A DNA stretch of 64,000 bases. It comes from Paenibacillus sp. BSR1-1. Lineage in GTDB: Bacteria > Bacillota > Bacilli > Bacillales > Cytobacillaceae. Location: positions 1 through 64,000 of the forward strand of contig NZ_JAQMWQ010000028.1 in the NCBI RefSeq assembly GCF_030403775.1. The letters run 5' to 3'. The first letter of the stretch is position 1; each line of letters opens with the position of its first letter. Below the pieces are notes generated by a model. The model was not told the origin of the DNA. It did no database searches and saw only the letters and a program-made list of their open reading frames with translations. The position numbers and the translations under genes were made by a program. This document shows positions 49,713-58,022 of the stretch, in pieces.

Positions 49713-50960
49713 TTATTGTAAATCGACCAGGGTCATGGTTTGACCCCTTTTTCCCTCAAGAGTCAATGTTGCATGTCCCCCTTGACGGTTAAATAATTCA
49801 TTGATCATATTGCCTAAGGCTTTGGCACAATTCGTTTTCCCATCAGCCGTGATAAAACGAAACGTTCCATGCGGTTCTACCCCGCTTATATAAGCTTTTA
49901 CTTGAAGGCGATAGGTGTCAGCTTCAGCAGCAACTGGAACTTTAACTTTTTGTCCTATACTCAGCTTGGATGGATCCACCGCTGGATTCAGTTCTTGAAT
50001 TGCTGAAGCAGGAACCCCTAAAGCTTTCGCAATTTTCGTGAAAGTATCTCCGCCTTTGACCACATACTCGGACGCATTCGTTGTTGATGCTGCCTGTTCC
50101 TTTTTCGTTAAATAGGCTGCACTCACAAACCCCGTTTGGCCATGAAAACTTACCTGAGCCCATCCATTCACCGTCGATTTCACCATCACAGAATCATTTA
50201 ATTTTAACGATCCTACAACCGCACTAGTCGTGGAAGCAGCCGCTCTCACTCTTAACGAATCTGCCGTTACATACATGATCTGTGATTCAGCTGTGTCAGT
50301 CGTTTGGCTCGGGACGGATGAAAGATAATCAGCATTCACAAAACAAACTCGTCCTTTTATCAGAATGCCTGCCCATCCGTTTTCTACGAATGAAACCTTC
50401 ACCATATCCCCTTTTTTATATGTACCAAGAATACTGCTTTCCGTGCTCGGGTTTGACCGCACATTAAGGGCTGTCGCGTTAACCATTTTGTTTTCCACTT
50501 TAGGTAAAAGAATTTTTTTACCGTCAATCGCAGTCAACCCATTTGCCTCTAGTATTTCTTGTGCTGTCACCCCATGTTCCGCGGCGATCGCTTCTATACT
50601 GTCACCGCTTTTAACCTGATACGTATATTCCTGAATAAAGGCGGCATTGGCACTCGTTCCTAAAAAACCAAGTACAATCGTAAAAATACCCGTCACGACC
50701 AGTTTTTTTAGAGAACTCTTTTGAATCCATTGGTGAACCTGTGAAACATAAGTATCCCAATGATCACGAATATCACTTAAAATTCCTTTTATATCTAATA
50801 CATGACGAATATGAAAAATATGCTCGTTATAATATTCACGTTTTTCCATCCTGGAAGTGAAAACAGGTGCACTTTGGGACCGCTTGCTTTTCCCATGCGT
50901 TACCTTCCTGCTTAATGTTAATTCCCCACCGGTAAAAACTTCTTTAGTTGTAATAGTCAA
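49713..50960 (-). CDS. secreted LysM/SH3 protein with C-terminal unknown domain
   Basis: 415 residues. A long basic cytoplasmic N-terminus (LTLSRKVTHGKSKRSQSAP.., with RMEKREYYNEH) leads into a hydrophobic segment near residue 90 ending ASANA. Then come LysM (YTYQVKSGDSIEAIAAEHGV), two bacterial SH3 domains (ALNVRSNPSTES.., SLRVRAAAST), a second LysM (YVVKGGDTFTKIAKALGV) and a beta-rich end with CAKALGNMINELF. TTG 50960 is chosen because GGGGGAG is nine bases upstream. It binds peptidoglycan; no catalytic domain is recognised. Confidence 0.85.
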   Translation of the reverse strand: MTITTKEVFTGGELTLSRKVTHGKSKRSQSAPVFTSRMEKREYYNEHIFHIRHVLDIKGILSDIRDHWDTYVSQVHQWIQKSSLKKLVVTGIFTIVLGFLGTSANAAFIQEYTYQVKSGDSIEAIAAEHGVTAQEILEANGLTAIDGKKILLPKVENKMVNATALNVRSNPSTESSILGTYKKGDMVKVSFVENGWAGILIKGRVCFVNADYLSSVPSQTTDTAESQIMYVTADSLRVRAAASTTSAVVGSLKLNDSVMVKSTVNGWAQVSFHGQTGFVSAAYLTKKEQAASTTNASEYVVKGGDTFTKIAKALGVPASAIQELNPAVDPSKLSIGQKVKVPVAAEADTYRLQVKAYISGVEPHGTFRFITADGKTNCAKALGNMINELFNRQGGHATLTLEGKRGQTMTLVDLQ

Positions 50961-51108
50961 TTCTCTTTCTCCCCCACAAAAATACTGCGTTCTTTTTATA
51001 AAATGAAGTAAATCCCACATATATATGTATAATTCGACGCTATCCATCATTTTATGTCCATATTTGCTATAAATAGTCGAATATGGGTATGGGGGAATAT
51101 TATTCCTA

Positions 51109-52134
51109 TTAAAGTTTTTCCTTCACAATGCGATAAATGTCAGCCGAAATCTTCTGGATATCTCTCTGTTTATCCCGAACATTCAGAAGGACGACAATGG
51201 AGGTTTTATCCTTGTAATACACATGGAGCGACTCCCAGCCCCCGACAACGCCTCTGCTGTAAATGTGGTCGTCTATATGGTAAACACCGAGACCATAACT
51301 CGATTTTGGCCCGGGTGTGACCATTTCCTTTACACTTTGCTTGTTTAGGAGCTTCCCGGTCATTAGGGCTTCATCAAACCTAGAGAGATCCTGTGCCGTT
51401 GCATAAATATCACCGCATCCAAAAAGCAAAGACGGATTCAGTTTACTTGAATGTATCAACTGCCCTGCCACCTTGAAATAACCCTTAGAAGAAAATGTAC
51501 CAGAGTTGATAAAACCTGCATTTACCATGGAGGCCTTATGAAAAATATTTTTTTCAATATAATCATGCAGCGTGCCGCCTGTTACCTGTTCGACAATATA
51601 ACCTAGGACTATATAGTTGATATCGTTATACTCCCATTTGGTCCCCGCTGGGAATTTAACTACGGTCTTCTTAATAATGTCCTTAGGGTTTTTGACCCCG
51701 GTGTGCCAAATGGGCCCCTTGATTCCTGAGGTATGATTTAACAAATGGGCAATCTGCACATTTTTTGGAAGGGTCGGGACATATTTGGATACGGAGTCTT
51801 GTATCCTCAACTTTCCTTTTTCCTGAAGCTGAAGGATACAAACAGCAACCATGGTTTTCGTAATCGAACCAATCGGAAAGGTGGTCGTTGGACGATTTAA
51901 CGTCCGTTTCGAAATATCTGAATACCCCGCCCCCTCAGAAAACAACGTGCTGCCGTTTTTCGCGACGGCAATACTGCCACTAACATGGTTGGCAACCAAA
52001 TACTGTCTGATTTTTTGCTGCATTTCAGAATCGGAGACAGCAGCAGGCTTTATAGAACCTTCGGCAATAAGAGATTCTGAAACTGAGCTATTGAAAAAAC
52101 CGAACGAAATTATGGCTATTAAAAGAAATTTCAT
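51109..52134 (-). CDS. serine hydrolase of the beta-lactamase (class C/PBP4*) family
   Basis: 341 residues. A signal peptide (FLLIAIISFGFFNSSVSE) precedes the catalytic domain: SxxK in PIGSITKTM (~residue 92), YxN-like WEYNDINYIVLGYI (~170), and a C-terminal SRGVVGGWESL replacing HxG. It is likely an esterase, D-aminopeptidase or carboxypeptidase rather than a true beta-lactamase. Monocistronic with an AGG-type RBS. Confidence 0.85.
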   Translation of the reverse strand: MKFLLIAIISFGFFNSSVSESLIAEGSIKPAAVSDSEMQQKIRQYLVANHVSGSIAVAKNGSTLFSEGAGYSDISKRTLNRPTTTFPIGSITKTMVAVCILQLQEKGKLRIQDSVSKYVPTLPKNVQIAHLLNHTSGIKGPIWHTGVKNPKDIIKKTVVKFPAGTKWEYNDINYIVLGYIVEQVTGGTLHDYIEKNIFHKASMVNAGFINSGTFSSKGYFKVAGQLIHSSKLNPSLLFGCGDIYATAQDLSRFDEALMTGKLLNKQSVKEMVTPGPKSSYGLGVYHIDDHIYSRGVVGGWESLHVYYKDKTSIVVLLNVRDKQRDIQKISADIYRIVKEKL

Positions 52135-52209
52135 TTAAAAACCTCATTTTCAGGTATTTACTCAGTTATTATATTTAAAAAGTTTCACCCATATACTTCC
52201 ATCACCAAA

Positions 52210-52250
52210 TCAAAAAAGGCAACTGCACACCATGTGCAGTTGCCTTTTTT
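52210..52250. terminator. terminator of the LURP-one-like gene
   Basis: AAAAGGCAACTGCACA and TGTGCAGTTGCCTTTT arms with A and T runs on either side. Confidence 0.88.
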
Positions 52251-52257
52251 GATGATC

Positions 52258-52776
52258 TTAATTTACGCCGCCTGAATTTGAAGCAGCGCTTGCATTTCTC
52301 TTCTGAATAGCATTGATTCCCATTACGACGGCGATAAGCTCCTCATTCGTAACCTTTTCATTAAAATTACTCAATTGGAAGGCAGGTGATGCAAAGAAGC
52401 CGCTAACCTTCTCAAACCGTCCAACTGGGTTGGATTGCTCATCCAAAATTTCATACTGTTTAGAGAAGGGTTCTGCTTTAATATGATAGACACCACGTTC
52501 ATAGGCATCGTATTCATATTTTTTCGACAAAAAGGTCAACTTTTCTTTAAGGACTCCGATTTCTTCCTCAATAGAATTGTAGATTCGCCACTTACTACTA
52601 AAGAAGGTGAATTTACCGGTAACGACAATATTTTCGTTCTTATCCAGCACATCAATACTCGAAGAAAAGGCACTCTTTAAATCTAGCTCTCCTACCATTT
52701 CTTTTGAACTATTAAAAATTTCCGTCCTTCCGGCTGAAAAAAAATTATCTTTAAAATAAAGTGCTCTATCGTTCAC
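52258..52776 (-). CDS. LURP-one/Tubby-C-like domain protein
   Basis: 172 residues forming a single beta-rich domain: YFKDNFFSAGRTEIFNSSKE, VGELDLKSAFSSSIDVLDKN, WRIYNSIEEEIGVLKEKLTF, each as a short strand pair, typical of the LURP-one-related family (YxjI-like). GTG 52776 follows GGGGGGAAG. Function unknown; stands between the hydrolase and ftsZ. Confidence 0.72.
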   Translation of the reverse strand: MNDRALYFKDNFFSAGRTEIFNSSKEMVGELDLKSAFSSSIDVLDKNENIVVTGKFTFFSSKWRIYNSIEEEIGVLKEKLTFLSKKYEYDAYERGVYHIKAEPFSKQYEILDEQSNPVGRFEKVSGFFASPAFQLSNFNEKVTNEELIAVVMGINAIQKRNASAASNSGGVN

Positions 52777-52858
52777 CTATCTTCCCCCCAGTTCTTTTCC
52801 TAAAATACGATTATCTTAGAAAAAAGTTCCATAGTGAGGTGGAAAACAGATAGGATTT

Positions 52859-54118
52859 TTATCTAGATCGTCTTTTTCTGTTTCGCAAAAACGTAGGAAC
52901 ATCCAGTGATTCTTCTTGTGCTTCAGAATGTCGGCCATAATCCTGATCAGGTTCGAAATGGTTTACCCGATTATGTTGCGTACGTGGTTCCCTTTCATAA
53001 CCCTGATCACGTTCGGCATGGTTTACCCGATTATGTTGTTGTGTACGCGGTTCCCGTTGATACGGATTAGACCTTTCCATTATAGGCTCCTGGACAGATG
53101 GTTGATACGGATTAGACCTTTCAATAACAGGTGGCTGGGCAGATGGTTGTACTACTGCCTCTACTTCCTCATTGAATCCAGTAGCAATAATCGTGACAAT
53201 GATTTCATCTTTTAAGTTCTCATTAATGACTGAACCAAAAATCATATTTAATTCCTCATGAGAAGCAGCAGCAACGATTTCAGCTGCCTCCTGGACTTCA
53301 AAAAGGCTAAGATTTCGACCGCCAGTGATGTTCATAATCACACCATGAGCTCCATTAATGGATGTTTCGAGGATCGGGCTGTTTAAGGCTTTCTCTGCAG
53401 CATCAGCGGCACGATTGCTGCCAGTAGCAACCCCAATTCCCATTAAGGCAGTTCCTTTATGGGACATGACCGTTTTCACATCAGCAAAATCAAGGTTGAT
53501 TAATCCTGGCACTGCAATTAAATCGGAAATCCCTTGAACACCCTGGCGGAGGACGGCATCCGCTTCACGGAAAGCTTCAACAATGGGGGTATTTCGATCA
53601 ACAATCTCTAATAAGCGATCGTTTGGAATAATAATTAAGGTATCCACTGCATCCCTCATGGCCTCAATTCCACTTTCCGCGTTCATTGCCCGTTTCTTGC
53701 CTTCAAATTTGAACGGACGCGTGACCACTCCAATGGTCAGGGCACCAAGCTTTCGGGCGATTTTCGCAATGGCTGGAGCTGCACCTGTCCCAGTACCACC
53801 GCCCATTCCAGCTGTAACGAAAACCATGTCAGCTCCTGCTAACACTTCTTCAATCTGCTTTTTGCTTTCTTCTATAGCTAATTTTCCTATTTCCGGATTA
53901 GCACCTGCTCCTAACCCCCTTGTTAATGATGAACCAATTTGCATCTTGATCTCTGCCTTAGATTGATGTATAGCTTGGGCATCCGTATTGACGGCAATAA
54001 ATTCTACACCCTCCACTCCGTCCTCAATCATCCGGTTCACGGCGTTGTTTCCTCCGCCTCCAACACCGACAACTTTAATATTGGCCAATTGGTCCATATT
54101 TGCAGCAAATTCCAACAT
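52859..54118 (-). CDS. ftsZ: FtsZ, tubulin-like cell-division protein (stand-alone copy)
   Basis: 419 residues. A GTPase domain (residues 1-315) carries the [11 protein letters not shown] loop, the tubulin signature GGGTGTGA (~104), the T7 loop NLDFADV and NENLKDEI. An unusually long Pro/Gln/Arg linker (315-405) has duplicated blocks (RSNPYQ.., [13 protein letters not shown]). The conserved C-terminal peptide is [15 protein letters not shown] 54118 follows GAGGGGGAAGG. There is no ftsA or dcw gene around it, so it is either a second FtsZ or a relocated one. Confidence 0.93.
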   Translation of the reverse strand: MLEFAANMDQLANIKVVGVGGGGNNAVNRMIEDGVEGVEFIAVNTDAQAIHQSKAEIKMQIGSSLTRGLGAGANPEIGKLAIEESKKQIEEVLAGADMVFVTAGMGGGTGTGAAPAIAKIARKLGALTIGVVTRPFKFEGKKRAMNAESGIEAMRDAVDTLIIIPNDRLLEIVDRNTPIVEAFREADAVLRQGVQGISDLIAVPGLINLDFADVKTVMSHKGTALMGIGVATGSNRAADAAEKALNSPILETSINGAHGVIMNITGGRNLSLFEVQEAAEIVAAASHEELNMIFGSVINENLKDEIIVTIIATGFNEEVEAVVQPSAQPPVIERSNPYQPSVQEPIMERSNPYQREPRTQQHNRVNHAERDQGYEREPRTQHNRVNHFEPDQDYGRHSEAQEESLDVPTFLRNRKRRSR

Positions 54119-54274
54119 GATCCTTCCCCCTCGTCTCCACTGAATTGTTTTACTAAGAATCAAGGCTATCTGTTTTTTACTTAGTAGTCTATGAAACATT
54201 AATTTGCCTGTCCAGTTAAGTTTTACCTAGTTTTTATAAAACAGGAAAATAAGCACAAGAGGTAATTGGAAAAA

Positions 54275-54800
54275 AGGTCCTGCTAACGTAGGGATTCTAC
54301 AATAATGAGGAAGTATCCTGCAATTTTCTGGTTACATCCTACAAATTTGAGCGGGGATTCTACAAAAATTAAGCCCTATTCTACAATTGCGGTTATATTC
54401 TTTTATTTAAGATGGTGGATTCTACAAAATTGGGGAGGGTTTCTACAATTATCAGGACACTTCCTACTAATTTGAACGGGGATTCTACAAAAATTAAGCC
54501 TCGTTCTACAATTGCGGTTATATTCTTTAAATTCGTAGGTGGGATTCTACAATATTGGGGAGGTATTCTACAATTTTCAGATTACATCCTACGAATTTGA
54601 GCGGGATTCTACAAAATTTAAGCCTTAATCTACAATTGCGGTTATATTCCTTTATTTAAGATGGTGGATTCTACATAATTGGGAAGGGATTCTACAATTA
54701 TCAGGACACTTCCTACAATTTGAGCGGGGATTCTACAAAAATTAACCCTTATTCTACAATTGCAGTTATATTCTTTTAATTCGAAGGTCGAATTCTACAA
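54275..54800. repeat. 21-bp array, ATTCTACAA type, with 126-bp higher-order repeat
   Basis: Successive 21-mers such as GATTCTACAAAAATTAAGCC, GTTTCTACAATTATCAGGAC and GATTCTACAAAATTGGGGAG (20 of 21 bases shown) line up in fixed order, and blocks of six (126 bp) repeat about four times with changes. The gap 54200-54956 holds nothing else apart from the upstream region of the small gene at 54957. Confidence 0.9.
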
Positions 54801-54956
54801 TTGGAAATTGTTGTTTCTTTTATTAAAGCGAGATGAAAGTTTTTTTACAATTTGGTGAATTTCTGTTAATTCGACAATATCTTCATAATTCCTTGTTATA
54901 ATGGCTTTGTTTAATAAGAAAGAGATTTAAATTTTAATGTAAAAAGAGGAGGAATC

Positions 54957-55052
54957 ATGGCGGAGATTTTACTTGGTCTTGGTACATATCTGACAGTGGC
55001 TCTTGCTCTTGGCTGGCTAGTTTCACTTGCCTTTGATCTTTTCATTAAATAA
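54957..55052 (+). CDS. 31-residue membrane peptide
   Basis: MAEILLGLGTYLTVALALGW continues LVSLAFDLFIK, a single TM helix with a short charged end. AAAGAGGAGGA lies just before the ATG and a TATAAT box near 54896 supports transcription. It precedes the TerC gene by 73 bp. No family recognised. Confidence 0.65.
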   Translation: MAEILLGLGTYLTVALALGWLVSLAFDLFIK

Positions 55053-55125
55053 TCTTAAACTCTTAAAAAATAATATCTCCTTTCTCCCCTGAATATATAT
55101 GTACAAGCGATAGGGGGAGGAATTT

Positions 55126-55851
55126 ATGGAGGTATCGTTATTTTTAGAGTATGGCTGGATTTTCATTATTTTGATAGTTTTAGAGGGATTACTCTCAACC
55201 GATAATGCATTGGTGTTAGCGATCATGGCTCGGCATTTACCTGTTAAACAACAAAGAAAGGCGATTAACCTTGGGTTGACATTCGCGTTTATCTTCAGGA
55301 TTGCGGCGATCTTTATCATTTCGTCTCTTTTCGGCCTGTGGCAGATCCAAGCGGTCGGCGCCGCCTATTTAATTTTTATCGCATTAAAACACTTGCTTAA
55401 AAGTGACCACGAAGAAAAGGTCCATAAAAGAAAAAGCTATCTCGTCACGGTTGCGCAAATTGCCTTTGCCGACATCGCCTTCGCTGTAGATTCCATTTTA
55501 GCGGCAGTCGCCCTTGTCATTGACTTGCCAGATACGCCGCTAGGGGAAATCGGAGGGATGGACGGCGCTCAATTTATCGTTATTGTACTAGGAGCGATTG
55601 CAGGATTATTGGCGATTCGGTTTGCCGCCGGATTCTTCGTCAAGGTCTTGGCAAAACGCCCAAGTCTGGAAAAGGCCGCCATGGTGCTAGTCGGCTGGGT
55701 CGGGATAAAGTTATTCATACATACGCTTGCCCATCCATCTGTTCACATGATTCCACTTGGATTTATCGAAGGCTCCCTATGGAATACAGCTTTCTGGTCC
55801 GTATTAATTCTTATTGCCCTTGGCGGATGGATTTTAACTAAGGATAAATAA
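55126..55851 (+). CDS. TerC-family metal-ion exporter
   Basis: 241 residues, seven to eight TM helices, with the TerC acidic sites EGLLSTDNALVLAIMARHL and FADIAFAVDSILAA. Bacillus TerC proteins (YceF/YkoY) export manganese and load exoenzymes. GGGGGAGG precedes the ATG. No yybP-ykoY manganese riboswitch is seen upstream, unlike in many relatives. Confidence 0.9.
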   Translation: MEVSLFLEYGWIFIILIVLEGLLSTDNALVLAIMARHLPVKQQRKAINLGLTFAFIFRIAAIFIISSLFGLWQIQAVGAAYLIFIALKHLLKSDHEEKVHKRKSYLVTVAQIAFADIAFAVDSILAAVALVIDLPDTPLGEIGGMDGAQFIVIVLGAIAGLLAIRFAAGFFVKVLAKRPSLEKAAMVLVGWVGIKLFIHTLAHPSVHMIPLGFIEGSLWNTAFWSVLILIALGGWILTKDK

Positions 55852-55955
55852 TTTCTAAAACGCAGTTCTGAGAGTAAATGTGCTTATTTAATTCTAGCAG
55901 CGGCAGGCACCTGTGGTAAAATGATTTGGTTAACACGATGAAGGGATTGGAATTA

Positions 55956-56546
55956 ATGGTGATGACCAAAGGAGAGCATATCCTGCAGGAGCAATATGGG
56001 ACAACAAAGAAGGCTGCTGCTTTTTATAATAAGCAAATGTTCGATCATTTAAATTGCATGATGAAAAAATTTATCTCGGAGCAAAGCATGATGTTTATTT
56101 CAACGGCTGATTCAAATGGCAGCTGTGATTCATCATTTCGGGCAGGATTGCCTGGATTTGTAAGGATTATCGATGAAAAAACGTTAATATATCCCGAGTA
56201 TAAGGGAAATGGCGTAATGGCCAGTCTAGGAAACATCATAGAAAACCCGCAAATTGGACTTATGTTTATCGATTTTTTTGAGAATTGCATTGGGCTGCAC
56301 GTAAATGGCAAAGCATCTATAGTTGAAAACAGCCAATTATCGTCGTTAAACATGCCAAAGCATTTATGGACTGACATTCTTGAAAAAGGAGAAAACAAAG
56401 CCGAACGATGGGTAGTCATTGAAGTTGAAGAGACGTATGTACACTGTTCCAAACATATTCCGAAGCTAAAACACGATAAAAAAGAAATATTTTGGGGAAC
56501 AGATGACGAAGAACAAAAAAGGGCAGACTTTTTTAAAGGAAAGTAA
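55956..56546 (+). CDS. pyridoxamine 5'-phosphate oxidase-family flavin-binding protein
   Basis: About 196 residues with a split-barrel FMN-binding fold: SEQSMMFISTADSNGSCDSS, FRAGLPGFVRIIDEKTLIYPEY, NPQIGLMFIDFF, GLHVNGKASIVE. Such proteins are often reductases of unknown substrate. The start is uncertain; ATG at 55938 or 55956 are possible. It ends with a Lys-rich tail and a terminator. Confidence 0.78.
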   Translation: MVMTKGEHILQEQYGTTKKAAAFYNKQMFDHLNCMMKKFISEQSMMFISTADSNGSCDSSFRAGLPGFVRIIDEKTLIYPEYKGNGVMASLGNIIENPQIGLMFIDFFENCIGLHVNGKASIVENSQLSSLNMPKHLWTDILEKGENKAERWVVIEVEETYVHCSKHIPKLKHDKKEIFWGTDDEEQKRADFFKGK

Positions 56547-56578
56547 AATAATATGTTCATGGTCTCACAGGAATAAAA

Positions 56579-56608
56579 GAACAAGCCCCCTAAGGCTTGT
56601 TCTTTTAT
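56579..56608 (+). terminator. terminator of the flavin-binding gene
   Basis: AGAACAAGCC, CCCTAA loop, GGCTTGTTCT, then TTTATTC. Confidence 0.85.
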
Positions 56609-56689
56609 TCGACTTCGGCAAAAATCGGGTGGTGACTGGCATAAATATCAGAAGTAGGATTAGATTTCCAATTCATTTCCAGTAAATGT

Positions 56690-56935
56690 CGTAAGTTTCG
56701 AAAAATCGGTAGTAATCCCCCGAAAATACGTCGTAAGTGGAGAAAAATATGTCATAAGTTACTGTAATACAAAAGGATTTCTAATTCATTTCCAGTAAAT
56801 GTCGTAAGTTTCGAAAAATCGGAGTAATCCTCCGAAAATAGGTCATAAGCATGGAAAAATATGTTATAAATAACTGTATTACGAGAGGATTTCTAATTCA
56901 TTTCCAGCAAATGCGCCGTCCCTAACACATATCCA
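56690..56935. repeat. 21-bp array, GTCGTAAGT/CGAAAAAT type, in two 126-bp blocks
   Basis: GTCGTAAG motifs lie 42 bp and then 21 bp apart (with an altered GTAGTAAT unit filling the 42). GTCATAAG follows, and the whole block of about 125 bp, including ATTTCTAATTCATTTCCAG, repeats. The rest of 56547-57112 holds only the terminator and the promoter region of the SIS gene. Confidence 0.85.
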
Positions 56936-57112
56936 GCCATTAAATAAAAAAGGTGGAGTCCTCCTTATTCATTTTTAATCTCCCTTAACACAAAAAGCTA
57001 TTTTAAGGCTGAATCTATTTTTTGTTTTACTTAATATTTTCCAGTTAGGGAAATGTTATACACAAGAGTATAGTATAGGTAAGCAAGCTATTCGTAGTCA
57101 GGAGCTGATGAA

Positions 57113-57847
57113 ATGCTTTCACAATATTTTGCAAAAGCAAAGGAAAAAATCGAGCAAGTGGAGATAAGTGAAAAGGAAAATCTCAAGAAAGCGGCTGAAA
57201 AAGTAGCAGAGGCCATTCAAAATGGCGGGATCGTTCAGCTATTTGGCTGCGGTCACTCACACATCTTAACAGAAGAAGTTTTCTACCGCGCCGGCGGCCT
57301 TGTCCCAATCAAGCCCATCCTTGTGGAACCGTTAATGCTGCACGAAGGAGCCCTTCGTTCCTCCCAGCTCGAAAGACAGAATGACCTTGCCGAAGAATTT
57401 TTGACGGAACAGGATTTCCGCCCTGAGGATGTGGTTTTCGTTTTATCCACATCGGGTCGTAACCCTGTCCCGGTAGATGTTGCCCAAGAAGCACAAAAAA
57501 GAGGAACCTTTGTGATCGGAATCACGTCAAAGGAATATTCACAAAGCCAGCCATCTAGGCATAAAAGCGGCCGACATCTCTACAATTCCGTGGACTTAGT
57601 CATCGATAACCATGCTCCTAAAGGCGATGCAGCCTTATCGTATGAAAAGGTCGCCGTTCCCTTTGCTCCGACTTCAACCGTTGTTGGTGCTGTCATCCTA
57701 AATGCGATTTTCGCCGAAGCGATTAAAATAATGGCCGACAATGGCAATGAACCGCCTATCTTCTTAAGCGGCAATATCGATGGATCAGATGAACATAATA
57801 ATAGGCTGGTAGAGCAATATCGAAGCAGAATTCCACTATTATCATAA
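57113..57847 (+). CDS. SIS-domain sugar-phosphate-binding protein (UPF0309 type)
   Basis: 244 residues: SIS fold with LFGCGHSHILTEEVFYRAGG near residue 43 and FVLSTSGRNPVPVDVA near 108. It keeps GKSTSGR-like phosphate contacts and a C-terminal EQYRSRIP. UPF0309 members bind aldose phosphates and probably act as isomerases or hydrolases. It is monocistronic, with ATG after AGGAG. Function uncertain. Confidence 0.82.
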   Translation: MLSQYFAKAKEKIEQVEISEKENLKKAAEKVAEAIQNGGIVQLFGCGHSHILTEEVFYRAGGLVPIKPILVEPLMLHEGALRSSQLERQNDLAEEFLTEQDFRPEDVVFVLSTSGRNPVPVDVAQEAQKRGTFVIGITSKEYSQSQPSRHKSGRHLYNSVDLVIDNHAPKGDAALSYEKVAVPFAPTSTVVGAVILNAIFAEAIKIMADNGNEPPIFLSGNIDGSDEHNNRLVEQYRSRIPLLS

Positions 57848-57854
57848 AGTTGGT

Positions 57855-57985
57855 TTTGTCTATTTTTAAAGGCACATTGTCTATTTTTTATGGGTGTTTG
57901 TCCATTTTTCATGGCCCTTTGTCTATTTTTTTAGGGGTTTGTCTAATTTTTTAGTGGGTTTGTCTATTTATACATAAAATGGAAA
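57855..57985 (+). repeat. 21-bp array, TTTGTCTATTTTT type
   Basis: Six units at 57855, 57876, 57897, 57918, 57938 and 57959 (one 20-bp step), core TTTGTCTATTTTT, ending ATACATAAAATGGAAA. It begins eight bases after the SIS gene stop and ends at the terminator of the RND gene. Confidence 0.9.
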
Positions 57986-58014
57986 AAACCAAGGGTCCCC
58001 CCCTTGGTTTTTTT
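57986..58014 (-). terminator. terminator of the RND pump gene
   Basis: AACCAAGGGTCCCCCCCTTGGTT with T runs on both strands. Confidence 0.82.
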
Positions 58015-58022
58015 AAATCGCC

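Noticed and set aside
53583-53966. Plus-strand ORF within ftsZ
   Set aside because: Shadow frame of a highly conserved gene on the other strand.
54800-55125. yybP-ykoY manganese riboswitch before TerC
   Set aside because: The conserved GGGGAGUA-type core and paired junction are not present; only a small membrane peptide gene and an RBS are seen.
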